From positions 104,047-168,046 of the forward strand of contig NZ_JAGQBW010000005.1 of the NCBI RefSeq assembly GCF_024345835.1: a DNA stretch of 64,000 nt, given 5' to 3'. The stretch comes from Synechococcus sp. HJ21-Hayes (GTDB lineage: Bacteria > Cyanobacteriota > Cyanobacteriia > PCC-6307 > Cyanobiaceae). The notes under the pieces are model-generated. The model saw only the letters and a program-made list of their open reading frames with translations, ran no database searches and was not told the origin of the DNA. The number at the start of each line of letters is the position of its first letter. The first letter of the stretch is position 1. Positions 57,577 through 64,000 of this stretch are shown here, piece after piece. Both the position numbers and the translations under genes were made by a program.

Positions 57577-59919
57577 ATGGCCTGCCCTTTGGCACCCTCG
57601 GCGCCCAGTTCCGTGGCTCCGCTGCTGTTGGAGGTGGAGGGGATGAAATGCGGTGGCTGTGTCCGGGCCGTGGAGGAGCGGCTGCTGGCCCAGCCCGGTG
57701 TGCGCCAGGCCAGCGTGAATCTGCTCACCCGCACGGCCTGGATCGGTCTCGATCCAGGGTTATTGGAGGGGCCTGAAGTCGATCCCGCCACGCCCCTGAT
57801 CACGGCACTGGCGGGCCCCGGCTTTGCCGCCCGCCGCCGCGAGCAGGAGAGCCTGCCTCTCAGCGCGGCGGAGCGGCAGCAGCGGCGCAGCTGGTGGCAG
57901 AACTGGCGCCAGCTGGTGGTGGCCCTGGGCCTGCTGTTGGTGTCGGTGTTGGGGCACCTGGCTGAGCCGGGTTTGGTGGACATGCGCCTGCATGCCCTGG
58001 TGGCCACCCTGGCCCTTGCCGGCCCTGGCCGTTCGATCTTGGTGGGTGGTGCCCGCTCGGCCCTGGCGGGCGTGCCGGGCATGGACACCCTGGTGGGTCT
58101 GGGCATGGGCAGCGCCTATCTGGCCAGCCTGGTGGCTTTTATCTGGCCGGCGGTGGGCTGGCAGTGCTTCTTCAATGAGCCGGTGATGCTGCTGGGCTTT
58201 GTGTTGCTGGGGCGGTTCCTGGAGGAGCGGGCCCGGTGTCGTACCGGCCGCGCCCTAGAGGAGCTGGCACAACTGCAGCCCGATACCGCCCTGTTGGTGA
58301 TGGGCGATCCGGCGGATCCTGAGCTGACCGCCCGTCCTGTGCGGGTGGGGGCCCTGCGGCCGGGAGATCGGGTGCGGCTGTTGCCGGGCGACCGGGTTCC
58401 GGTGGACGGCCTGGTGCTGCAGGGTTTGTCTGCGGTGGATGTCTCGAGCCTCACGGGCGAAGCGCTGCCGCTGCAGGCGCAGGCCGGCACGGAGCTTGCG
58501 GCCGGCAGCCTCAATCTCGATGGGCCCCTCACCGTGGAGGTGTTGCGCCCAGGTGCCGAGAGTGCCGTGGCCCGCATCATTCACCTGGTGGAGCAGGCCC
58601 AGGCCCGCAAGGCACCGATCCAGGGCCTGGCCGATCGGGTGGCGGGGCGCTTCACCCTGGTGGTGCTGGCCCTGGCTGCGGCCACCTTCGTGTTCTGGTG
58701 GCGCTGGGGAACCCTGGTGTGGCCCCAGGTGCTGGCCGCTGCCCCATCGGCCCATCTGCATGGCGGACATCAGAGCCTGGGCATGGGCGCGGAAACGCCC
58801 CTGGCCCTGGCCCTGCAGCTCAGCATTGCCGTGCTGGTGGTGGCCTGCCCCTGCGCCCTCGGCTTGGCTACCCCAACCGCCATCACCGTGGGCACGGGCC
58901 GTGCCGCCCAGGCAGGCGTGCTGTTCCGCGGCGGCGATGCGATCGAAACCGCCTCCCGCCTGGACACCCTGCTGTTCGACAAAACCGGCACCCTCACCCT
59001 GGGGCGTCCGCTGGTGACGGCCCTGGAGCCGGGAGCCGTCGGTGCCGATCGGCTCATCCAGATCGCCGCCAGCCTCGAGGCCCAGAGCCGCCATCCCCTG
59101 GCCCATGCCCTGCTGCAGGAGGCCCAGCAACGCCAGCTGGTGCTGTTGCCCCTCAACGACTGCCGCAGCGAGTCGGGGCAGGGGGTCACAGGGCGGTTGC
59201 TGGATGGCGTTCGCTGCTGGGCGGGCCGCTCCCCGTGGCTGGAGGCCCAGGGCGTGACGTTGGCTGAGCCCTGGCGCCGCTGGGAGCAGCAGCAGGGGGA
59301 GCAGGGGGCCACGGTGCTGGCGGTGGCGCAAGGGCAGGAGCTGCTGGGCCTTGTGGCCGTGCACGATCAGCCCCGGCCCGATGCGGGCTCAACCCTGGCC
59401 ACGCTGCAAGCCATGGGGCTGCGGCTGGGGGTGCTCAGTGGTGATCGCCGCGGGGCGGTGCAGCAGCTCGGCCGAGCCCTGGGGATCCCTGAGGCGGGCC
59501 TGGCCTGGGAGTTGCTGCCCCAGCAGAAACTTGAGCACATCCTTCAGGCCCATCAGCAGGGGTTGGTGGGGATGGTGGGGGATGGCATCAATGACGCACC
59601 TGCTCTGGCGGCGGCCGATCTGGGGATTGCCGTGGGCACCGGCACCCAGGTGGCTCTGGAAACGGCCGATGTGGTGGTGTTGGGCGATCGGTTGGAGGCC
59701 GTGGCGATGGCCCTGCAGCTGGCCCGCCGCACCATGGCGAAGGTGCGGCAGAACCTGGCCTGGGCCTTCGGCTACAACCTGGTAGTGCTGCCCATCGCCG
59801 CGGGCCTGCTGCTGCCAGGCTTCGGTGTGGTGCTCTCCCCTCCGCTCGCTGCCCTGCTGATGGCCCTCAGTTCGATCACCGTGGTGGGCAATGCCCTGCT
59901 CCTGAACCGTGGTGTGTGA
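57577..59919 (+). CDS. Copper-translocating P1B-type ATPase (PacS/CtaA-like)
   Basis: A 780-residue heavy-metal P-type ATPase. One N-terminal metal-binding domain has MKCGGCV (Cys25, Cys28). Eight membrane helices frame the CPC motif (VVACPCALGLATPTA), phosphorylation Asp in DKTGTLTLG, SGE-like SLTGEA, His-Pro in SRHPLAHAL and hinge GDGINDAP. The last helices have YN and MxxSS (MALSSIT), typical of Cu(I) transport. In cyanobacteria PacS and CtaA supply copper to plastocyanin and oxidase; which one this is cannot be told. A His-rich luminal loop (HLHGGH) precedes the CPC helix. It overlaps tmk by 11 bp. Confidence 0.92.
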   Translation: MACPLAPSAPSSVAPLLLEVEGMKCGGCVRAVEERLLAQPGVRQASVNLLTRTAWIGLDPGLLEGPEVDPATPLITALAGPGFAARRREQESLPLSAAERQQRRSWWQNWRQLVVALGLLLVSVLGHLAEPGLVDMRLHALVATLALAGPGRSILVGGARSALAGVPGMDTLVGLGMGSAYLASLVAFIWPAVGWQCFFNEPVMLLGFVLLGRFLEERARCRTGRALEELAQLQPDTALLVMGDPADPELTARPVRVGALRPGDRVRLLPGDRVPVDGLVLQGLSAVDVSSLTGEALPLQAQAGTELAAGSLNLDGPLTVEVLRPGAESAVARIIHLVEQAQARKAPIQGLADRVAGRFTLVVLALAAATFVFWWRWGTLVWPQVLAAAPSAHLHGGHQSLGMGAETPLALALQLSIAVLVVACPCALGLATPTAITVGTGRAAQAGVLFRGGDAIETASRLDTLLFDKTGTLTLGRPLVTALEPGAVGADRLIQIAASLEAQSRHPLAHALLQEAQQRQLVLLPLNDCRSESGQGVTGRLLDGVRCWAGRSPWLEAQGVTLAEPWRRWEQQQGEQGATVLAVAQGQELLGLVAVHDQPRPDAGSTLATLQAMGLRLGVLSGDRRGAVQQLGRALGIPEAGLAWELLPQQKLEHILQAHQQGLVGMVGDGINDAPALAAADLGIAVGTGTQVALETADVVVLGDRLEAVAMALQLARRTMAKVRQNLAWAFGYNLVVLPIAAGLLLPGFGVVLSPPLAALLMALSSITVVGNALLLNRGV

Positions 59920-60583
59920 GGCACTAGCCAGCCTGCAACCACTGCCGCGCGGGCGTTTTGTGGTGTTGGAGGGCATTGATGGCTGCGGCAAAACCACCCA
60001 GCTCGAGCAACTCCGCGCCTGGCTACCCCAGAGCGGGTTGATGCCAGCGGGGGCGGAGCTTCTGGTGACCCGCGAACCCGGTGGTACGGCCCTGGGCCAG
60101 GCTCTGCGTCAGTTGCTGCTCCATCCCCCCGGCGATACGGCCCCCGGCAGCACCGCCGAACTCTTGCTCTACGCGGCTGATCGGGCCCAGCACGTGCAGC
60201 AGCGCATTGCGCCGGCACTGGAGGCGGGCCACTGGGTGGTCAGTGATCGCTTCGCCGGCTCCACCGCCGCCTATCAGGGCTACGGCCGCGGCTTGGATCT
60301 CGAGCTGATCGATCAACTGGCTGCCATGGCCACCGCAGGCCTGCAGCCCGATTGCACCCTGCTGCTGGAGCTGCCCTTGGCAGAGTCGCTGCGGCGACGG
60401 GGCCACCGGCCTGCAGACCGGATCGAGGCCAGCGGCGAGGCCTTTCTGGCCAGGGTGTGCGCGGGCTTTGGCGCCCTTGCGGCCCAGCTGGGCTGGGCGC
60501 GTGTGGATGCCACTCCCGCACCGGCCGCCGTGGCCGCGGCCATTCGCGCCGAACTGCAGCGCCGTTTCCCTGTCCATGGCTGA
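59909..60583 (+). CDS. tmk: Thymidylate kinase
   Basis: A 224-residue dTMP kinase. The P-loop is FVVLEGIDGCGKTTQLEQL, followed by TREPGGTALGQALR, the DRFAGSTAAYQGYGRGL block and the lid region. GTG 59909 overlaps the copper ATPase end by 11 bp; a few residues precede the conserved start. The 3' end overlaps holB by 8 bp, so the copper ATPase, tmk and holB genes are tightly linked. Confidence 0.94.
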   Translation: MVCEALASLQPLPRGRFVVLEGIDGCGKTTQLEQLRAWLPQSGLMPAGAELLVTREPGGTALGQALRQLLLHPPGDTAPGSTAELLLYAADRAQHVQQRIAPALEAGHWVVSDRFAGSTAAYQGYGRGLDLELIDQLAAMATAGLQPDCTLLLELPLAESLRRRGHRPADRIEASGEAFLARVCAGFGALAAQLGWARVDATPAPAAVAAAIRAELQRRFPVHG

Positions 60584-61559
60584 AGCCACCCCGGCACTGT
60601 TCGAGGGCCTGCTGGGCCAGGCGCCCGCCACCACCCTGCTGCTGGCCGCCCTGCAGCAGCAGCGCCTGGCGCCGGCCTACCTGTTCGCCGGCCCCGATGG
60701 GGTGGGCCGCAGCCGGGCAGCCCTGCGGTTTCTGGAGGGGGTGATTGCGGGGCCGCAGGGATCGGCGGCGGTGCGGCGGCGGCTGGAGGAGGGCAACCAT
60801 CCCGATCTGCTTTGGGTGGAGCCCACCTATTCCGATAAGGGCCAGCTTCTGGCGGCTTCCCAGGCTGCCGCAGCTGGGGTGAGCCGCAAGGCGCCTCCGC
60901 AGCTGCGGCTGGAGCAGGTGCGAGGCGTGTCCCAGTTCCTGGCCCGCCGGCCCCTCGAGGCCGGCCGTTGCCTCGTGGTGATCGATGCAGTGGAGGCGAT
61001 GGCCGAGGGGGCCGCCAATGCCCTGCTGAAAACCCTGGAGGAGCCGGGCGATGGGCTGTTGATTTTGTTGAGTGCTGCCCCGGATCGCCTGCTGAGCACC
61101 ATCCGCTCCCGCTGCCAGACGGTTTCCTTCTCCCGCCTCAGCCCTCAGGACCTCGCGCAGGCGCTGCGCACTGTCGAGGCGCCAGCGCCGCAGGACGAGC
61201 CCTCAGCCCGGCCCGACCCGCCAGAATTGCTGGAGCTGGCTGCCGGCTCCCCAGGGGCACTGCTGCAGCACCGGCAGCAGTGGCAGGCGCTGCCTGATGG
61301 CCTGGTCCAGCGCCTGAGCACCTTGGCGGCCAGCCCGGTGGAGGCCCTGGGGCTGGCCCGCGATCTGTGCGAGGCGCTGGATGTGGAACAGCAGTTGTGG
61401 TTGCTGGATTGGTGGCAGCTGCAGTTGTGGCGCCGCCACCTGAATGCGGCTCAGCAGCGGCGCCTGGACACCCTGCGGCGGCAGCTGCGGGCCTTTGTGC
61501 AGCCACGCCTGGCCTGGGAGGTGGCGTTGCTGGAGCTCTCGGGGGCGGTGAGTGCCTGA
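60576..61559 (+). CDS. holB: DNA polymerase III subunit delta'
   Basis: A 327-residue clamp-loader subunit. The AAA+ fold is visible: a degenerate P-loop GPDGVGRSRAALRF (Arg instead of Lys, in keeping with delta' being non-catalytic), LVVIDAVEAMAEGAANALLKTLEEP, and the sensor-1/SRC-like STIRSRCQTVSFSRL. ATG 60576 overlaps the tmk stop by 8 bp. It ends 5 bp before the end of convergent rpaA. Confidence 0.9.
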   Translation: MAEATPALFEGLLGQAPATTLLLAALQQQRLAPAYLFAGPDGVGRSRAALRFLEGVIAGPQGSAAVRRRLEEGNHPDLLWVEPTYSDKGQLLAASQAAAAGVSRKAPPQLRLEQVRGVSQFLARRPLEAGRCLVVIDAVEAMAEGAANALLKTLEEPGDGLLILLSAAPDRLLSTIRSRCQTVSFSRLSPQDLAQALRTVEAPAPQDEPSARPDPPELLELAAGSPGALLQHRQQWQALPDGLVQRLSTLAASPVEALGLARDLCEALDVEQQLWLLDWWQLQLWRRHLNAAQQRRLDTLRRQLRAFVQPRLAWEVALLELSGAVSA

Positions 61560-61564
61560 GGGGG

Positions 61565-62335
61565 CTAAGCCGCGGCCTTGCGGGTTTGGCGCACGTCCTG
61601 GATCACGCTCGCCAGCTCCTCGAGCTGGGAGCCGCTGGGCAGCTCGAGGCAGTAGCCAGCGCCATACACCGTTTTGATGAACCGGGGCTTGCGGGGATCG
61701 GGCTCGAGCTTGGTGCGCAGGTGGCGGATGTGCACCCGGATGGTCTCGATGTCGTCGTCTGGCTCGTAGCCCCACACCTCCTTGAGGATCAGGGACGGTG
61801 CCACGGTTTGGCCATGGCGCTGCAGCAGGCAGTGCAGCAGCTCGAATTCCAGGTGGGTGAGGCGCACGGGCTCATCGAACCAGATCGCCTCAAAGCGCTC
61901 GGGCACCAGGGTGAGGCAACCGTAGTTGAGGATTTCGTTGTGCTTGGCGGAGAGGGGGGCCCTGTCGCTGCGGCGCAGTAGGGCCTTGATCCGCACCTGC
62001 AGTTCCTCGAGATCGAAGGGCTTGGCGAGGTAGTCGTCGGCGCCGGAGTTGAAGCCACTCACCTTGTCCTTGGTGCTGCCCAGGGCGGTGAGCATCAGCA
62101 CCGGGATTTTGGCCGTGCGCTCGTCGCGGCGCAGGCGCTGGCACAGGGTGAGGCCGTCCACCTTGGGCAGCATCAGATCCAACAGGATCAGGTCGGGGCC
62201 GTATTGCAGGGCCAGGGCCTGGCCCTTGATGCCGTCATCGGCCCGCTGCACGTCGAAGCCGCTGTGTTCGAGGTGGCCTGCCACCAGCTCACGCATGTCA
62301 CCGTCGTCCTCGATCAGAAGGATGCAGGGCTTCAT
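61565..62335 (-). CDS. rpaA: OmpR-type response regulator RpaA
   Basis: A 256-residue master regulator of the circadian output in cyanobacteria (partner SasA). The receiver domain has Asp53 ([12 protein letters not shown]) and Lys in [11 protein letters not shown]; the winged helix has [20 protein letters not shown] and [41 protein letters not shown]. Length and the near-identical DNA-binding block fit RpaA. ATG 62335 is supported by an AGGAGGT ribosome-binding site. The frame remains open to 62506 but without protein character. Confidence 0.95.
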   Translation of the reverse strand: MKPCILLIEDDGDMRELVAGHLEHSGFDVQRADDGIKGQALALQYGPDLILLDLMLPKVDGLTLCQRLRRDERTAKIPVLMLTALGSTKDKVSGFNSGADDYLAKPFDLEELQVRIKALLRRSDRAPLSAKHNEILNYGCLTLVPERFEAIWFDEPVRLTHLEFELLHCLLQRHGQTVAPSLILKEVWGYEPDDDIETIRVHIRHLRTKLEPDPRKPRFIKTVYGAGYCLELPSGSQLEELASVIQDVRQTRKAAA

Positions 62336-62598
62336 GGCTGACCTCCTGGCCCGGGGTGGACGAGTGCGCTGTTCATTGCAGTCATTCTCCTCTTCCAATT
62401 CAGCTGTTGCACAGGTGATCAACGCCGCGGTGCTGTGCCAATGCCGCTGAAAATCCAGTGCTGGCCAGCGAATTGACGCGATTTCTGCCGCAATTGGCTG
62501 CTGCAATCTTCAGTTTTTCTTCCACCCAGGCTGTTGCAATCGCGGGTGGTTTGTTGTGAGGCATGGGCAACCTGGGCCCCGAACCTGGCATGGACAAG
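62336..62598 (-). promoter_or_regulatory. rpaA upstream region with strong Shine-Dalgarno
   Basis: A 263 bp gap upstream of rpaA. On the minus strand an AGGAGGT (62341-62347) lies 5 bp before the rpaA ATG, the clearest ribosome-binding site I saw. The rest must hold the rpaA promoter. I could not assign a reliable -10 or regulator site. Confidence 0.55.
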
Positions 62599-62625
62599 AA
62601 AAAACCCCAGCCGAGGGGGCTGGGG
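62599..62625 (-). terminator. Rho-independent terminator of tRNA-Asn
   Basis: On the minus strand an 8-bp stem (CCCCAGCC / GGCTGGGG) with a 5-base loop is followed by a run of six T (read as A at 62599-62604). It lies 9 bp downstream of the tRNA-Asn 3' end, in the right place to terminate that transcript. Confidence 0.85.
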
Positions 62626-62634
62626 TTGAAAGAA

Positions 62635-62706
<72 letters not shown>

Positions 62707-62734
62707 ATGCGCCCCGAGCTGGGACCCGAAGACC

Positions 62735-63445
62735 TTACCTCTCGGCCCTCCCCGGCCGCAAGGGGTTGAGCCGCGATCGCAGCGTGCTGGCGCGTTGCCA
62801 GGGGCCCACGCTGCCCCGTTCCACCAGGGCGGCGGCGGCGCACCACTCCAGTTCCTCGAGGCGGTGGGTGATCCACAGGGCTGTGAGCGGCTCCTGGGTG
62901 CGGGTGCACAGGGCGTGGATCAGCTCCAGTACCTCCCGCTGGCTGGTTTCATCCAGCAGGGCTGTGGGCTCATCCAGCAGCAGCAACCGGGCCTGGCTGG
63001 CCAAGGCACCGGCGATGGCTAGGCGTTGCTTCTGGCCGCCGCTGAGGGTGTGGATGGGGCGCTGGCGAAAGCCCGACAGCCCCACGCTGGCGAGGGCGTC
63101 CTCCACGGCGGTGCGCCGTTGCTGGGTGTTGAGCCCTGCCGGCAGGGAGAGCTGGATATCGCTGCCGCAACTGGGCAGCAGCAGCTGGTGATCGGGGTTC
63201 TGGAACACCAGGGCACTCTTGAGCGGCCGCTGCAGGCGGCCACGGCTGGGTTCCAGCAGGCCGGCAATCAGGCGGAGCAGCGTGCTCTTGCCGCTGCCGT
63301 TGCCGCCCACCAGCATCCAGAGCCCCGGGCCCGGGATGCTGAAACTGCAGTGGTTGAGAGCCGTGTGGCCGGAGGGCCAGGTGAAGCCCAGCTGCTCCAC
63401 CACCAGGCTGGCCTGGGGCCGCTCAGGCAGTGGCGCCTCAGTCAT
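62735..63445 (-). CDS. ABC transporter ATP-binding protein (ECF/CbiO-like)
   Basis: A 236-residue ABC ATPase. Walker [15 protein letters not shown]-loop [16 protein letters not shown], signature [16 protein letters not shown], Walker [13 protein letters not shown], and switch His in WITHRLEEL. The Q-loop FQNPDxQ form is typical of energy-coupling-factor ATPases (CbiO/EcfA). No S or T component lies here, so the cargo is unknown. ATG 63445 overlaps the UPF0367 gene by 8 bp. Confidence 0.88.
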   Translation of the reverse strand: MTEAPLPERPQASLVVEQLGFTWPSGHTALNHCSFSIPGPGLWMLVGGNGSGKSTLLRLIAGLLEPSRGRLQRPLKSALVFQNPDHQLLLPSCGSDIQLSLPAGLNTQQRRTAVEDALASVGLSGFRQRPIHTLSGGQKQRLAIAGALASQARLLLLDEPTALLDETSQREVLELIHALCTRTQEPLTALWITHRLEELEWCAAAALVERGSVGPWQRASTLRSRLNPLRPGRAER

Positions 63446-63701
63446 CAAAACTGAAGCCCGGGCGCTTGCTGCCGCCGCCCATCGCCGACTTTTCATAGGT
63501 TTGCACCGCTACTACTTCACTACTCAGCAGGGCGATGTGCTTGCTCTCCTCCTTCTCGCAGGAGAGCTCCAGCAGGCGGGGATGGCCGCTCTCCATGGCT
63601 TGCTTCACATGGCCGTAGAGGGCCTCGGCATCCGATTGCTCCTTGCGCTGCACGGCAACGGGCATGGGGCTGAGCTTGAGGGAGAGCTCGACGACGTACA
63701 C
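63438..63701 (-). CDS. UPF0367 family protein
   Basis: An 87-residue conserved cyanobacterial protein of unknown function. It starts at GTG 63701 with [20 protein letters not shown], then [39 protein letters not shown] and the C-terminal [13 protein letters not shown]. The family is widespread in cyanobacteria and algae. The longer frame to 63821 is not protein-like. It overlaps the ABC gene by 8 bp and is divergent from psbD. Confidence 0.88.
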   Translation of the reverse strand: MYVVELSLKLSPMPVAVQRKEQSDAEALYGHVKQAMESGHPRLLELSCEKEESKHIALLSSEVVAVQTYEKSAMGGGSKRPGFSFDD

Positions 63702-63874
63702 AGGGGAACCAGAAATCGGCCAGTGCCCACTCTGGCGAATGGCGTTGGCGAGGGGGGCTCGCTGAGAGCTTTTACCTATTTCGGGCCGGTTGGGGCGAAT
63801 CCGAGGCGGTTCATCCACCACAGGGGCGCGGTTCCCCGTACCATTCCCCTGTAACGCTTCATGAAGCCGCTCTC
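63702..63874 (+). promoter_or_regulatory. Divergent promoter region of psbD and UPF0367
   Basis: A 173 bp gap between the divergent UPF0367 and psbD genes. It must hold the psbD promoter, expected to be strong and light-regulated. TACCAT (63838-63843) could be a -10-like element but no matching -35 is clear. A TTACA-containing stretch on the minus strand near 63850 recalls half of an RpaB HLR1 site; support is weak. Confidence 0.35.
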
Positions 63875-64000
63875 ATGACGATCGCTGTAGGGCGCGCGCC
63901 GCAGCGGGGATGGTTCGACGTCCTCGATGACTGGCTCAAGCGCGACCGCTTCGTTTTTGTTGGGTGGTCGGGTCTGCTCCTGTTCCCCACCGCCTATCTG
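63875..64000 (+). CDS. psbD: Photosystem II D2 protein, N-terminal part
   Basis: The first 42 codons of psbD, cut by the window end. The peptide [20 protein letters not shown] and the next residues [20 protein letters not shown] are the near-invariant N-terminus of D2, one of the two reaction-centre core subunits binding P680, pheophytin and QA. The ATG at 63875 lacks a strong ribosome-binding site. Confidence 0.96.
   Translation, partial: MTIAVGRAPQRGWFDVLDDWLKRDRFVFVGWSGLLLFPTAYL

Noticed and set aside
58255..59364. A 369-codon antisense frame over the copper ATPase
   Set aside because: Composition is typical of antisense shadows; no recognisable motif.

Overview
This window is chromosomal DNA from a GC-rich picocyanobacterium, most likely the Cyanobium / Synechococcus group (alpha-cyanobacteria). 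The lineage call rests on gene content and order seen here: chlM, ycf3, ycf34, rpaA, rpaB, rre1/ycf29, pedR, rbcR, the gltA-ndhA-I-G-E run, ndhF/ndhD/ndhM, crtP/crtB and the start of psbD. The strain is inferred, not shown. Genes are packed tightly, many with 1-4 bp stop/start overlaps. I see no rRNA, CRISPR array, insertion sequence or prophage. The only tRNA is tRNA-Asn.

Layout. 0-4.7 kb: an unrecognised partial gene, the response regulator Rre1, an RluA-like pseudouridine synthase with an altered catalytic motif, chlM, nagA and purE. 4.8-12.3 kb: housekeeping genes (AI-2E-type permease, cysC, dgkA, a SUI1 factor, trpB, hrcA, a rhodanese, a DUF3352 protein, sixA). 12.4-17.9 kb: gltA, ndhA-I-G-E, nadK and a CYTH protein. 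17.9-21.9 kb: a small ORF, pedR, metF, a sugar-nucleotide pyrophosphorylase, scpA and lapA. 22.0-28.9 kb: ndhD, ndhF, an NnrU/Z-ISO-like membrane protein, rbcR, a DUF3172 protein and ndhM.

29.0-39.6 kb is the most unusual part. The carotenoid genes crtP and crtB are separated by a signalling cassette: a Cache-domain hybrid histidine kinase, a CheY-like receiver, and a receiver protein with a lone HisKA-like segment. Nearly all the joints overlap, and the run continues into a tolC-like gene. Convergent with tolC lies a Cache-HAMP membrane receptor that has no enzymatic output domain. Its C-terminal 61-residue module is about 60 percent identical, without gaps, to the C-terminus of the cassette's receiver protein. 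Divergent from the receptor are a MinD/ParA-like ATPase with Arg in place of the signature Lys of its Walker A box, and a small partner gene. I propose this as a candidate undescribed signalling/positioning system tied to carotenoid synthesis and an outer-membrane channel.

39.6-47.2 kb: a Rieske oxygenase, a VOC protein, a minus-strand devB-devC-devA-hydrolase-MFS run, a membrane-anchored cyclic-nucleotide-binding protein, a 58-residue membrane protein and a clear terminator. 47.2-55.4 kb: an RRM protein, cca, ycf34-tsaB-ydcF, and rpaB followed by the lipid genes plsX-fabH-fabD-plsC. 55.5-64 kb: radA, ycf3, a copper P-type ATPase, tmk, holB, rpaA, tRNA-Asn, an ECF-type ATPase, a UPF0367 gene and the first 42 codons of psbD.

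Themes: NDH-1 and light/redox regulation (Rre1, PedR, RbcR, RpaA, RpaB) dominate. Envelope export (TolC, DevBCA) and membrane-lipid synthesis come next. All assignments come from reading motifs and context. No database search was run.
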